The notes beneath the pieces are model-generated. The model worked only from the letters and a program-made list of their open reading frames with translations, was not told where the DNA came from and did not search any database. The position numbers and the translations under genes are program-made. A stretch of DNA of 64,000 bases, from contig JAESQN010000029.1 in assembly GCA_016765135.1 (NCBI GenBank), positions 43,485-107,484 on the forward strand, given 5' to 3'. This document shows, piece after piece, positions 17,609 to 26,391 of this stretch (the stretch's first letter is position 1; each line of letters starts with the position of its first letter). Origin of the DNA: Robiginitomaculum sp. (GTDB lineage Bacteria > Pseudomonadota > Alphaproteobacteria > Caulobacterales > Maricaulaceae).

Positions 17609-18420
17609 TGTAAATTCACCTCTATAGTCATGGGTACATCATCCCTGATGATCTGGATGCTGGCATATCGGGCCTGCTTCAGATTTTTCATCAAAGCAGG
17701 AAGGTTGACCTGGTTTTGTGTTAGGCTCTCACCGTTTATGGCTGTTATCATATCACGGGACTGGAAGCCATATTTTTCTAAAGCCCCACCCCGGCGCGCT
17801 CTGATCCTGTAACCAATGACAGTGCGCCCCTCCCTGTGGGGAAAAAACCGCACGTCATTTATCAAATCTGCGGCTTTGAAAGACAGGGTTTTGGCGGCAA
17901 ATGTCAAAGCGGTTTTCTGGACGGCACCCTGCTCGTCTTCGGTTTTACCCTGCCTGGACAGGCGCTCCAAGACCCCGTTTCTATCTAAAATAACATAATC
18001 TATTTCAACCTGTTTGAGCGTAACGCCGGGTATAATTTCGTCTCCAAGGAAATAGCTGGCCTGTTTGTTGTCAGGTGTCTGGATAATTGCGCTTGAACTG
18101 TCACCGCCAATGTCGGCGCGCATCCCAAATACTTTTAGATCCAGTGTGGTTTCGGGGGCGGATATAGCTATGGGCGTATCAGTAGACACCGGAATATCGC
18201 GGTGAAATGGATCAAATGTGCGCAATACCGCACTATCAATAGACTTTATATCCGCCATATCAGGATTTGGTATGCTTTGCCCGGAAGCGGGAATAACGAC
18301 ACGTTTGGATGCCAAAGCGGGTAATATGGTGAGTGCCAGTGCCCACAGCAAAATTGCCAGCAAAGCCAGCTCTAAAACCAGCACGGGTTTTAATCTCGCC
18401 ATATCAAACTTTCCAACCAT
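17605..18420 (-). CDS. gspC: Type II secretion system protein GspC (PDZ form)
   Basis: The protein has 271 residues: a short cytoplasmic end, one transmembrane helix (VLVLELALLAILLWALALTI), a periplasmic HR domain (about residues 90-150, including YFLGDEIIPGVTLKQV) and a C-terminal PDZ domain (ALEKYGFQSRDMITAINGESL). GspC links the inner-membrane platform to GspD and takes part in substrate choice. It is the first gene of the gsp operon. An AAGGACAGG site precedes the ATG. The promoter should lie in the 343-bp gap upstream. Confidence 0.93.
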   Translation of the reverse strand: MVGKFDMARLKPVLVLELALLAILLWALALTILPALASKRVVIPASGQSIPNPDMADIKSIDSAVLRTFDPFHRDIPVSTDTPIAISAPETTLDLKVFGMRADIGGDSSSAIIQTPDNKQASYFLGDEIIPGVTLKQVEIDYVILDRNGVLERLSRQGKTEDEQGAVQKTALTFAAKTLSFKAADLINDVRFFPHREGRTVIGYRIRARRGGALEKYGFQSRDMITAINGESLTQNQVNLPALMKNLKQARYASIQIIRDDVPMTIEVNLQ

Positions 18421-18507
18421 TCAGCCTGTCCTTTTCGTGGGAACCTCATTTACAATGACGTTCTCATTACCTGTTTTATGTATGCATAACACAACTAAGC
18501 CCACTAA

Positions 18508-18534
18508 AGCAGATATATGACAGATATATCTGCT
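18508..18534. promoter_or_regulatory. 11-bp inverted repeat upstream of gspC, possible operator
   Basis: AGCAGATATAT and ATATATCTGCT are perfect inverted complements separated by GACAG. They lie about 90 bp upstream of the gspC start, in the only space that can hold the promoter of the gsp operon. No T-tract follows on the minus strand, so it is more like a protein-binding site than a terminator. No cognate regulator gene is adjacent. I could not place confident -35 and -10 boxes. Confidence 0.35.
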
Positions 18535-18621
18535 TGGATGCAAGGATTAAGACCAAGGTTAAGAAAAGGTAAGGCAGGTAGGTCATATTCTCATATTGAT
18601 ATATTAAATAACCTGTAGCCC

Positions 18622-18712
18622 TGTAGGGTGGATTAGCACCTTTTGTGCGTAATCCACCATCGGCAACCACCAAAAGGTGGATTACGCGCAAGAAGCGCTA
18701 ATCCACCCTACA
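18622..18712. repeat. Palindromic element, family C copy 2 (intergenic)
   Basis: This 91-bp element has the ends TGTAGGGTGGATTAGC and GCTAATCCACCCTACA. The inner GTAATCCACC/GGTGGATTAC pair forms a second nested stem. It is the same length as the copy inside gspJ and is more symmetrical, so it may be the less decayed one. It lies between gspC and the aldehyde dehydrogenase gene, with the preceding bases CCTGTAG repeated at its edge. Confidence 0.85.
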
Positions 18713-18763
18713 GGTTTCGGTGGTTTTTCTAGCCAGCGTTTTAAGTGGCTCATTTCACTAGGT

Positions 18764-20203
18764 TTAAGACCAATCCACACCCATAACGGCTTTGGTTTCC
18801 AGATAATCCTCAAAACCTTCCGACGACCATTCGCGGCCATTGCCGGAGCGTTTATAGCCGCCGAACGGCGCGTTAATGTCCGTTGAAGCGCCGTTGACAT
18901 GGATCATGCCAGCATGGATTTTTCCAGCAATTTCGCGGATTTTGTCCGGGTTCGCACCGGAAATATAGCCCGAAAGCCCGTAGAGCGTATCATTGGCAAT
19001 ACTGATGGCTTCTTCTTCGTTCTCATATGGCAAAATACACAACACAGGGCCGAAAATTTCCTCCCGCGCTATGGTCATATCATTATTGACATTCCCGAAC
19101 ACGGTCGGACGCACATAGAAACCCCGGTTCAGGTGCTCGGGACGCCCTGGCCCGCCAGCCGCCAATGTTGCACCTTCTTTTATACCTGTCTCGATCAGGC
19201 TTTGGATACGACCATATTGTACCTCGGATACCACTGGCCCCATTTGCATACCGTCAGAGTTTGGATCATCAACCTGCACTGCATCAGCAGCCTGTGCCGC
19301 CGCTTCAATAGCCGCGTCCATGCGGTGCGCTGGCACTAACATGCGCGACGGAGCGTTGCAGTTTTGACCGGAATTCATGGCCATAGACTTCATGCCGCCA
19401 GCTACAGCTTTGGCGAAACCCTCGTCGTCCAAATCATCAAGAATTATGTTAGGGGATTTACCGCCCAATTCTTGCGTAACCCGCTTGACAGTTTCCGCCG
19501 CCGCTTGCGCCACCATTATGCCAGCCCTGGTCGAGCCCGTGAACGACACCATATCAATACCGGGATGGGAAGATATCGCCGCACCGACCGTTGGCCCATC
19601 ACCATGCACCATATTGACAACACCGGCTGGAACACCAGCTTCATGTAAAATTTCCATTAGAATATCAGCACTTAGCGGCGAAACCTCACTTGGTTTCCAC
19701 ACCACGGTACAGCCCGTAGCTAGAGCCGGAGCCAGCTTGCAAGCTATTTGGTTCATGGGCCAATTCCACGGCGTGATAAAACCACAAACCCCGATCGGTT
19801 CTTTGGAAATATGTGTCCCGCCGCGCTGTTCCTCAAACTCATAGCTTTCAAGCGTCTTGACCGCCGTGATCAAATGCCCCAGCGCAGAACCAGCCTGCCC
19901 GCTAGCCGCCAGCCATTTTGGAGATCCCATTTCAAGAGTTATGGCCTCGGCAATATCCCCCATTCGGGTTTTATAGACGGCAATAATCCGGCCCAGCAAT
20001 TCCAACCGCTCTTCTCTGCTAGTTTGTGAGAAAGTCTCAAATGCTTTACGCGCCGCTGCGACGGCCATATCAATATCGCTAGCATCTCCAAGTGTCAATT
20101 TCGCGCACGGTTCTTCTGTGGCTGGATTGATAACATCAACAGTATTATGCCCACCTGCTGATACCCATTTCCCGTCAATGTAAAATCTGTCTAAAGTTTT
20201 CAT
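18764..20203 (-). CDS. Aldehyde dehydrogenase, last gene of valine-catabolism operon
   Basis: The protein has 479 residues from MKTLDRFYIDGKWV; an AAAGGA site supports this ATG over a GTG seven codons upstream. It has the general-base motif TQELGGKSPN and the catalytic Cys near residue 282 in NSGQNCNAP, plus PWNWPMNQ and KPSEVSPLSA. It lacks the CoA-acylating features of MmsA and looks like a classical NAD-dependent enzyme making a free acid. It lies 23 bp after mmsB. The mmsA gene at the head of this operon is reduced to a stub, so this enzyme might partly replace it, or simply oxidise another branched-chain aldehyde; neither is shown. Confidence 0.88.
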   Translation of the reverse strand: MKTLDRFYIDGKWVSAGGHNTVDVINPATEEPCAKLTLGDASDIDMAVAAARKAFETFSQTSREERLELLGRIIAVYKTRMGDIAEAITLEMGSPKWLAASGQAGSALGHLITAVKTLESYEFEEQRGGTHISKEPIGVCGFITPWNWPMNQIACKLAPALATGCTVVWKPSEVSPLSADILMEILHEAGVPAGVVNMVHGDGPTVGAAISSHPGIDMVSFTGSTRAGIMVAQAAAETVKRVTQELGGKSPNIILDDLDDEGFAKAVAGGMKSMAMNSGQNCNAPSRMLVPAHRMDAAIEAAAQAADAVQVDDPNSDGMQMGPVVSEVQYGRIQSLIETGIKEGATLAAGGPGRPEHLNRGFYVRPTVFGNVNNDMTIAREEIFGPVLCILPYENEEEAISIANDTLYGLSGYISGANPDKIREIAGKIHAGMIHVNGASTDINAPFGGYKRSGNGREWSSEGFEDYLETKAVMGVDWS

Positions 20204-20226
20204 AGCATTTTCCTTTGTCTCCACGC

Positions 20227-21117
20227 TTAAAGCGTTCCGTTAATCAACTTCATAATCCCTGAGAAGTCCAAATCGTCTTTGCCTGCGGCTTCCATGAGGG
20301 CGTACAAACTTTCCGCCTGTGCGCCCAAGGGCGTGGCGGCTTTGGCCTTACTCGCCGCATCTTGGGCCAAGCGCAAGTCTTTGAGCATCATAGCAGCAGC
20401 AAAACCTGCTTTATAGTCATTATTGGACGGTGCAGCTGGCACCGGGCCGGGCGCGGGGCAATAGCTGGTCATTGACCAATTTTGACCGGACGCGGTAGAC
20501 GAAATATCGTAAAATGTCTGGGCATCAAGGCCCAGTTTTTCCGCCAGCGCAAAAGCCTCGCAGGTGCCAATCATATGAATGCCAAGCAGCATATTATTAC
20601 ACACTTTGGCCCCCTGCCCATTGCCCGCCGCGCCTGCATGAAAGATGTTTTTGCCCATGTGTGCAAGATAGGTTTGTGCCTTGGCGAATGCGTCTGTCGT
20701 CCCGCCGACCATAAAGGTCAGCGTTCCCGCCGCCGCCGCCGCAACACCGCCAGAGACAGGTGCGTCTACCATGTCATAGCCCTTGGTCTCAGCCGCTTCA
20801 ATCACGGTGCGTGCACTGTTAATATCGATGGTGGAGCTATCTATCAGCAAAGCACCTGCCTGCGCGTTTTCGATAATTCCGTCCGCACCAAGATATATCC
20901 CGCGCACATGTTGGCCCGCAGGTAGCATGGTGACAATGACCTCCGCGCCCTTAATAGCATCCAGGGTCGAGCTTGCGGCAAGACACCCTGCCCCAACGGC
21001 TTTTTCGAGCGCCGCCTTGGACAAATCAAACGCCCGCACATCATGCCCGGCCCCCGCCAAATTAGCCGCCATGCCGCCACCCATATTCCCAAGGCCGATA
21101 AATGCAATTGTGGTCAT
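20227..21117 (-). CDS. mmsB: 3-hydroxyisobutyrate dehydrogenase
   Basis: The protein has 296 residues. The N-terminal Rossmann motif is IGLGNMGGGMAANL, followed by the substrate-binding DAPVSGGVAAAAAGTLTFM and the catalytic Lys region GAAGNGQGAKVCNNML. These are the signatures of the 3-hydroxyisobutyrate dehydrogenase family, which oxidises 3-hydroxyisobutyrate to methylmalonate semialdehyde with NAD in valine breakdown. It follows the hydrolase gene by 8 bp. The pathway context makes this specific assignment stronger than for an isolated family member. Confidence 0.92.
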   Translation of the reverse strand: MTTIAFIGLGNMGGGMAANLAGAGHDVRAFDLSKAALEKAVGAGCLAASSTLDAIKGAEVIVTMLPAGQHVRGIYLGADGIIENAQAGALLIDSSTIDINSARTVIEAAETKGYDMVDAPVSGGVAAAAAGTLTFMVGGTTDAFAKAQTYLAHMGKNIFHAGAAGNGQGAKVCNNMLLGIHMIGTCEAFALAEKLGLDAQTFYDISSTASGQNWSMTSYCPAPGPVPAAPSNNDYKAGFAAAMMLKDLRLAQDAASKAKAATPLGAQAESLYALMEAAGKDDLDFSGIMKLINGTL

Positions 21118-21125
21118 AGCTGCTC

Positions 21126-22181
21126 CTAATCCAAGAATTTCAGTTCGAGGTTTGCGGGGGTAAAGGCCGCCCGCACATCATCAAGGTCAACATCATCAAG
21201 GCTCGCCGCCGCCCATTTCGGGTTTCGGTCTTTGTCTATAACCGCTGCGCGCACACCTTCAAAAAAGTCGGGTATCTGCATGAAATTTAATGATAAATCC
21301 AGTTCTTGACGCATAGCTTCGCGAAAATCGAACCTGGCCCCGCGCCGTAATGCTTCAAAGCTGATATAAAGCGCAAGGGGAGATTTGTTCTCCATGAAGG
21401 AGAGTTGTTTGGCTGCCCATTCTCCGTTTTTGGCGGAATTGTCAGCCTTAAGGGCTGCAAATATTTCCGGCAATGTATCTTTGTCAAAGGCGGAAATTGC
21501 TTCGGGTAAAGCTGGTGGTGTTTCCGGCATTTTGACGAAATGCTTAATCACATCCATGACCGAGCCGTCCAGCCCGTCCAGTCCCGCCTGGCCCAGCGCA
21601 GTTTTAAATGCTGCGTGTTGGTCACTGGGAATATAGACATTGGCAATACCAAATGCACAAACTTGTGCAGTTTTCAGCCGCGCCCCCGTCAGACCAAGCC
21701 AATTGCCAATGGCCCGCCCCAAACGAGGCAGAAAATACGTTCCGCCCACATCGGGGAAATAACCAATTCCGGTTTCTGGCATGGCGAACAATGTGTTATC
21801 CCCCGCTACACGTAACCGACCATGTACGGACAACCCGACCCCGCCGCCCATGACGATACCGTCAATCATGGAGATATAAGGTTTTTTATAGCGGTGGATC
21901 AGATCATTAAGCGCATATTCCGTGCGCCAAAATTCCTCGGCGCGGGCATCGCCGGCCTTACCACTATCATGGAGCATGATAACATCACCGCCCGCGCAAA
22001 AAGCCCGCCCCCCCGCTCCTTCAACCAACACCGCGCCAATCCGCGGATCATCCTGCCAGGCCAGCATGATTTTGGTCATGGCTTTGCACATATCAGTGGT
22101 CAGCGCGTTGAGCGCCTTGGGCCGGTTCAGGGTAATAACGCCCAGATTGCCGAAAACTTCGAATTGGATTTGGTCAGTCAT
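21126..22181 (-). CDS. 3-hydroxyisobutyryl-CoA hydrolase (enoyl-CoA hydratase family)
   Basis: The protein has 351 residues, about 90 more than simple enoyl-CoA hydratases, which is typical of the HIBYL-CoA hydrolase branch. Motifs include GRAFCAGGDVIMLH and MIDGIVMGGGVGLSVHGRLR (oxyanion-hole region) and MPETGIGYFPDVGGTYFL. It would free 3-hydroxyisobutyrate from its CoA ester in valine degradation. The order acyl-CoA dehydrogenase, hydrolase, mmsB supports this. A hydratase for the methacrylyl-CoA step is not found in the window and must be encoded elsewhere. Confidence 0.9.
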   Translation of the reverse strand: MTDQIQFEVFGNLGVITLNRPKALNALTTDMCKAMTKIMLAWQDDPRIGAVLVEGAGGRAFCAGGDVIMLHDSGKAGDARAEEFWRTEYALNDLIHRYKKPYISMIDGIVMGGGVGLSVHGRLRVAGDNTLFAMPETGIGYFPDVGGTYFLPRLGRAIGNWLGLTGARLKTAQVCAFGIANVYIPSDQHAAFKTALGQAGLDGLDGSVMDVIKHFVKMPETPPALPEAISAFDKDTLPEIFAALKADNSAKNGEWAAKQLSFMENKSPLALYISFEALRRGARFDFREAMRQELDLSLNFMQIPDFFEGVRAAVIDKDRNPKWAAASLDDVDLDDVRAAFTPANLELKFLD

Positions 22182-22199
22182 AATTTAATTTCTTTAAGG

Positions 22200-22364
22200 T
22201 TTTCCTCTCCTTCGGGAGAGGCCGCGTTCGCTCTTGCGAACTGCGGGTGAGGGGAAATAATGCAAGATGATGCGGCGGGCCTAATTGTTAACTTATGTAT
22301 CATCAAAAGGTATACCCCCTCACCCTCGCTTCGCTCGACCTCTCCCCAAGGAGAGGTGAGAAAA
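22200..22364. repeat. Palindromic element, family A copy 2
   Basis: The left arm has CCTCTCCTTCGGGAGAGG then GGGTGAGGGG, and the right arm has CCCCTCACCC and CCTCTCCCCAAGGAGAGG. The 60-bp centre (ATGCAAGATGATGCGGC and following) resembles the centre of the copy at 55998-56140, so the two are one family. It sits between the acyl-CoA dehydrogenase and hydrolase genes within an operon, where it could act as an RNA hairpin that splits the message. Confidence 0.8.
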
Positions 22365-22386
22365 CTGCGTTTTCTTGATAGAATAC

Positions 22387-23514
22387 TCACCGCAATAAAC
22401 TCCGTGCTATAATCACCCGCATAATCTCATTCGTGCCTTCTAATATCTGGTGTACACGTAAATCCCGCACAATGCGTTCTATGCCGTAGTCCGCCAGATA
22501 GCCGTAGCCGCCGTGCAGTTGCAGGGCGTCATTGGCGATCTTGCTCCCGGCGTCCGTGGCAAAGCGTTTGGCCATGGCGCAGGCGGATGATTTATCCGGA
22601 TGTTTTTTGTCGATCATATCCCCGGCCCGGTAGATCATCAGGCGGGCTGCGTCCAGTTCCGTAGCCATATCTGCGAGTTTAAATTGCGTGTTTTGGAAAG
22701 CGGATATGGGCTTACCGAATTGCTGTCGCTCGCCTGTGTACTGAATGGCCGCGTCAAGTGCCGCGCCCGCGCCGCCGAGGGAACATGCACCGATATTGAC
22801 CCGGCCACCGTCCAGCCCGGCCATAGCGAATTTAAACCCGTCGCCTTCTTTGCCGATAAGGTTGCCAATCGGAATGCGACAATCCTCTAAAATCACCTCC
22901 GCCGTGGGTTGAGCATTCCAGCCCATCTTCTTTTCCTGCGCACCAAATGACAGCCCCGGTGTGCCGTCCTCAACCAAAAATGCGCTGATAGATTTTTCGC
23001 CCGTTTTAGCCATGATTAGATAGAGATCGGAAAATCCCGCGCCCGAAATAAACGCCTTGGTGCCGTTTAATATATAATCATTTCCGTCCTTTACGGCCTT
23101 TGTCTTAAGGCTGGCGGCGTCGGAACCACTGCCCGGCTCGGTTAGGCAATAGGAACCGATCATTTCCATGCTGGCCAGCTTGGGTACAAACCGCGCCCTG
23201 AGTGCATCATCCCCGAATGTATCCACCATCCATGTGACCATATTATGTATGGACAAAAAAGCTGCCGTAGACACACAGCCCCGCGATAACTGCTCGAATA
23301 TCAAAGCCGCATCGAGGCGCCCCATTTCAGAGCCGCCGTGTTCGGCCCGCGTATAAATCCCGCCAAACCCAAGCCCCGCCGCTTTCTCAAGCACGGCGCG
23401 GGACATAGACTTTTCTTCGTCCCACTGCTGCGCATAGGGCGCAAGCTCAACGTCAGAAAATTGCCGCGCCATATCGCGGATCATGACTTGCTCTTCTGTG
23501 AAACTAAAATCCAT
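22387..23514 (-). CDS. Acyl-CoA dehydrogenase, probably isobutyryl-CoA dehydrogenase
   Basis: The protein has 375 residues from MDFSFTEEQ, preceded by GGAGAGTTGTA; the frame is open to 23568, but that extension crosses the decayed mmsA stub. Signature motifs are SYCLTEPGSGSDAASLKT (FAD/substrate binding) and the C-terminal QLHGGYGYLADYGIERIVRDLR with QILEGTNEIMR. The catalytic Glu of short-chain dehydrogenases lies in the last region. In valine catabolism this enzyme converts isobutyryl-CoA to methacrylyl-CoA. The start overlaps the stub stop as TAATG. Confidence 0.9.
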   Translation of the reverse strand: MDFSFTEEQVMIRDMARQFSDVELAPYAQQWDEEKSMSRAVLEKAAGLGFGGIYTRAEHGGSEMGRLDAALIFEQLSRGCVSTAAFLSIHNMVTWMVDTFGDDALRARFVPKLASMEMIGSYCLTEPGSGSDAASLKTKAVKDGNDYILNGTKAFISGAGFSDLYLIMAKTGEKSISAFLVEDGTPGLSFGAQEKKMGWNAQPTAEVILEDCRIPIGNLIGKEGDGFKFAMAGLDGGRVNIGACSLGGAGAALDAAIQYTGERQQFGKPISAFQNTQFKLADMATELDAARLMIYRAGDMIDKKHPDKSSACAMAKRFATDAGSKIANDALQLHGGYGYLADYGIERIVRDLRVHQILEGTNEIMRVIIARSLLR

Positions 23515-23690
23515 TACAACTCTCCGTTCATACTGCCATAAGGCGGTATCTCCTTCGGCTTGGAGCAAAGCTTGAAGAATATCCCGGCCTGCGCCTGAAT
23601 TTCACCAGTATTGAGATTAACAATATCAGCGGTGCGTCCGGATGTTCCGGCAACATTTATCCCATCAATAAAATGGCCTATCTGCTTCAT
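23514..23690 (-). pseudogene. mmsA: 5' stub of mmsA (methylmalonate-semialdehyde dehydrogenase)
   Basis: A good ribosome site (AGGAAACC) leads into MKQIGHFIDG, followed by VAGTSGRTADIVN and NTGEIQAQ. This matches the N-terminus of methylmalonate-semialdehyde dehydrogenase, which is normally about 500 residues. After roughly 34 codons the similarity stops and about 24 unrelated codons follow to a TAA that overlaps the ATG of the acyl-CoA dehydrogenase. Most of the gene has been deleted. The stub may still act as a coupled leader ORF. The enzyme would convert methylmalonate semialdehyde to propionyl-CoA, so another copy elsewhere or loss of the step is implied. Confidence 0.8.
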
Positions 23691-23857
23691 GGTTTCCTCA
23701 TGCTTGTGATAGGGTATCTTATACACGAGACACGCGCACTAAGCACTAGAAATAATTTTCATAGTTCGCCTATATGCGCAATAAATCTCTCCAAAGTTTC
23801 ACGAAATTCCCATGAAATTTCGACGAAACACCATAGACGCGACTCGATTGGCGCGCT

Positions 23858-26341
23858 ATGCAGTTTGAAAATTCATTGCAGGTGAGTATGTCATTGCCAA
23901 AATCTAGTTTGTCCAGACCCAAAACTTATGCACGCCTTTGTTCGAGCCTTGTGGTACTCGTGGGATTGGCGTTGCCTGCCAGCTTCTCAAACGCCCAAAT
24001 CGGCGGGTTTATAAAAGACGACAAAGACTTGAAACTGGCCGCAGACAGCCCGTTTCGGGATCCGGATGTTATTTACCTGGAAGCTAACGAGTTGGAAAAC
24101 AACGAAACGACAGGCATTATCACGGCACGCGGCGAGGTAGAAGGCCGCTATCAGGACAAGACCATATATGCAGATGAAGTCCGGTATTACGTAAAAGACG
24201 GCAAAGTATTTGCTATAGGCAATGTCGTTTTGGTCAATGCTGACGGATCCTCCCAATATGCGGACAAACTGGAGCTATCCGACGAGTTGGAAGCCGGGAC
24301 AGCCACCAATTTTCTAGCACGGTTTCCTCAAGGCGGGCAACTTGCCTCAGCCTTTGCAGCGAGGCAAACCGACGCAGGTATCGAGCTCTATAATGCCTAT
24401 TACACCGCCTGTGAGGCCTGTGTCGTTAATGGCAAAACCAAGAAACCAACATGGCGCTTGAAAGCCCGCAAAGTTACCCAAGACAAAGACAGTAAATCCA
24501 TTCGTTATAGAGACGCGGTGTTTGAGTTTAAGGGCATCCCTTTGTTCTATACACCCTATCTGGCTCACCCCGATCCAAGTGTTGGTCGTGCCAGCGGGTT
24601 TTTAATACCCTTTGGCGGTGTATCCGGCAATAAAGGGATAAATTTCAGGACACCCTATTATTTCGCACTGTCACCCCATTCCGAACTGACCCTGACGCCA
24701 CGTGTGTTTCAGCGGGTCAATCCACTGCTATCGGCACAGTTTAGGCGCAATTTTTTCTCCGGGGAGCTTAACATTGAAGGCAGTGCCACCTATGCATCGT
24801 TCTTTGACAGGCGCGGTAGGCCATTTGGTGATCAGGATATATTTTTAAATCCTGACGAATCTTTGGTTGGCAAAAAATGGCGATCCCATGTGTTCGCTAA
24901 TGGTCTGTTTAATCTTTCCGATACATGGAATTGGGGCTTTGATATTGGCTATGCTACGGATGATAACTATCTTGACCGTTATGATCTTGATGAAGTCAGG
25001 CCCGATTTTGGCCTATACCGACAAGACACGCGTCGCTTGACCCAACAATTATTTGTAGTGGGCCAATCAGATGACTTCCGCTTTAGCACCAGTGCATTTG
25101 GTACTGTGAGCCTGCGCACCCAAATTCGCCGCAACCTCGACAACGAGGATCCTGCCGACGACAACTTCAACGAAGTTATCGTCAATAGAGAAAATGACAG
25201 TATATTGCCCGTCATTGCGCCCAAGATTGAACTTAGCAAATTTTTTAAGGACCCGGTTCTCGGAGGACGTTTTGAACTGGCCGGAGACACAACGGTACTT
25301 ACCCGCGCACTGGGTACAGATTATACCCGGGGTTCAGCTAGTCTCAATTGGCAAAAAAACTGGATTGCTCCGCTCGGCGTGGAGGTCAAACCATTTGCCA
25401 TGGGGCGGTTTGATTATTTCAATCTCCAGGCCGAGGACGTAAACTTAACGGCGGCCCAGCAAGAAGCCTTCGATTTCACCCGTAATCTTGGCCAGGTAGG
25501 TGTAGATATTCGCTGGCCATTCTTGAACGCAGGTCAAAATATCAACTGGATTGTTGAACCAAGAGTACAGCTAACCCAAAACTTTGGTGACGGCAAACGC
25601 GATAACTTCTTCCTTACTGACACCAATAACAGGCAAGTATCTTTGCTTCAAGACAGCCTTGATATTGACCTTGATCAGGCACTTATCTGGCGGCCCAACA
25701 AAACCACCGGGTTTGATTTATGGCAAAGTGGTTTCCGGGCTGATATTGGCGGTTCTATCAGTGCAGATTGGGGCCGTTCCAGCCGGGCCAAACTATTTGT
25801 TGGGCGGAGCTATTATAGTGGCAATGACGATTTGGTATTTAGTGACACATCAGGTCTTGGTGGTACGAATGGCAGTTCTGATTATGTAGGACAGTTTGAA
25901 CTTAATCTAGGTAGCCGTTTTTCCAACACAACACGTGTCCGTTATAATGCCGAAAATTCGGCTTTCCGGCGTCTCGATACCAGTTTCCAGTATTCAGGTA
26001 AACGGCTAAATGCCACCGCTCGTTATTACCGTCTTGACAGCGGTACTGTTAACATTTTGATTGACCCTACGACCGGTTTGCCCCCTCCTCCGTTCGAGGA
26101 AATTTCCGGTGCCGTGACCCTTAAACTCATCGATAACTGGAGTAGCAGATACACCGTTTTTCGGGATATCGACCAAGATGTTAATCGCAGACAAACTCTA
26201 TCTCTTATCTATGATGATGACTGCACGCGAATTGAATTTATGTATGACAAAAACGTCAACAATCTGGGCATTATCGGCAATTCCGAGGGTTTTGGCATAC
26301 GTGTATCGCTTCTAACGCTGGGCGATTTTGCACCGGAATAA
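23858..26341 (+). CDS. lptD: LPS-assembly outer-membrane protein LptD
   Basis: The protein has up to 827 residues. An export signal ends near SFSNAQIGG. An OstA/LptA-like beta-jellyroll follows (VIYLEANELENNETTG, ITARGEVEGRYQDKTIYADEVRYY), then the large C-terminal barrel with GIPLFYTPYLAHPDPSVGR, a strongly conserved LptD motif. It inserts lipopolysaccharide into the outer leaflet together with LptE. The start is unsettled: ATG at 23858 has no clear ribosome site, ATG at 23888 gives a cleaner signal peptide but with AGGTGAG only a few bases away. It is divergent from the valine operon and convergent with fabG. Confidence 0.93.
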   Translation: MQFENSLQVSMSLPKSSLSRPKTYARLCSSLVVLVGLALPASFSNAQIGGFIKDDKDLKLAADSPFRDPDVIYLEANELENNETTGIITARGEVEGRYQDKTIYADEVRYYVKDGKVFAIGNVVLVNADGSSQYADKLELSDELEAGTATNFLARFPQGGQLASAFAARQTDAGIELYNAYYTACEACVVNGKTKKPTWRLKARKVTQDKDSKSIRYRDAVFEFKGIPLFYTPYLAHPDPSVGRASGFLIPFGGVSGNKGINFRTPYYFALSPHSELTLTPRVFQRVNPLLSAQFRRNFFSGELNIEGSATYASFFDRRGRPFGDQDIFLNPDESLVGKKWRSHVFANGLFNLSDTWNWGFDIGYATDDNYLDRYDLDEVRPDFGLYRQDTRRLTQQLFVVGQSDDFRFSTSAFGTVSLRTQIRRNLDNEDPADDNFNEVIVNRENDSILPVIAPKIELSKFFKDPVLGGRFELAGDTTVLTRALGTDYTRGSASLNWQKNWIAPLGVEVKPFAMGRFDYFNLQAEDVNLTAAQQEAFDFTRNLGQVGVDIRWPFLNAGQNINWIVEPRVQLTQNFGDGKRDNFFLTDTNNRQVSLLQDSLDIDLDQALIWRPNKTTGFDLWQSGFRADIGGSISADWGRSSRAKLFVGRSYYSGNDDLVFSDTSGLGGTNGSSDYVGQFELNLGSRFSNTTRVRYNAENSAFRRLDTSFQYSGKRLNATARYYRLDSGTVNILIDPTTGLPPPPFEEISGAVTLKLIDNWSSRYTVFRDIDQDVNRRQTLSLIYDDDCTRIEFMYDKNVNNLGIIGNSEGFGIRVSLLTLGDFAPE

Positions 26342-26359
26342 CGTTTTTAACTCACACTC

Positions 26360-26391
26360 TTTAAATCATAGCCCCTTTAAATCATAGCCAT
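26360..26391. repeat. 16-bp tandem duplication at the fabG stop codon
   Basis: TTTAAATCATAGCC occurs at 26360 and again at 26376, period 16. The second copy contains the last codons and stop of fabG on the minus strand. It is one of many short tandem duplications in this window that lie at gene edges. Confidence 0.75.
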
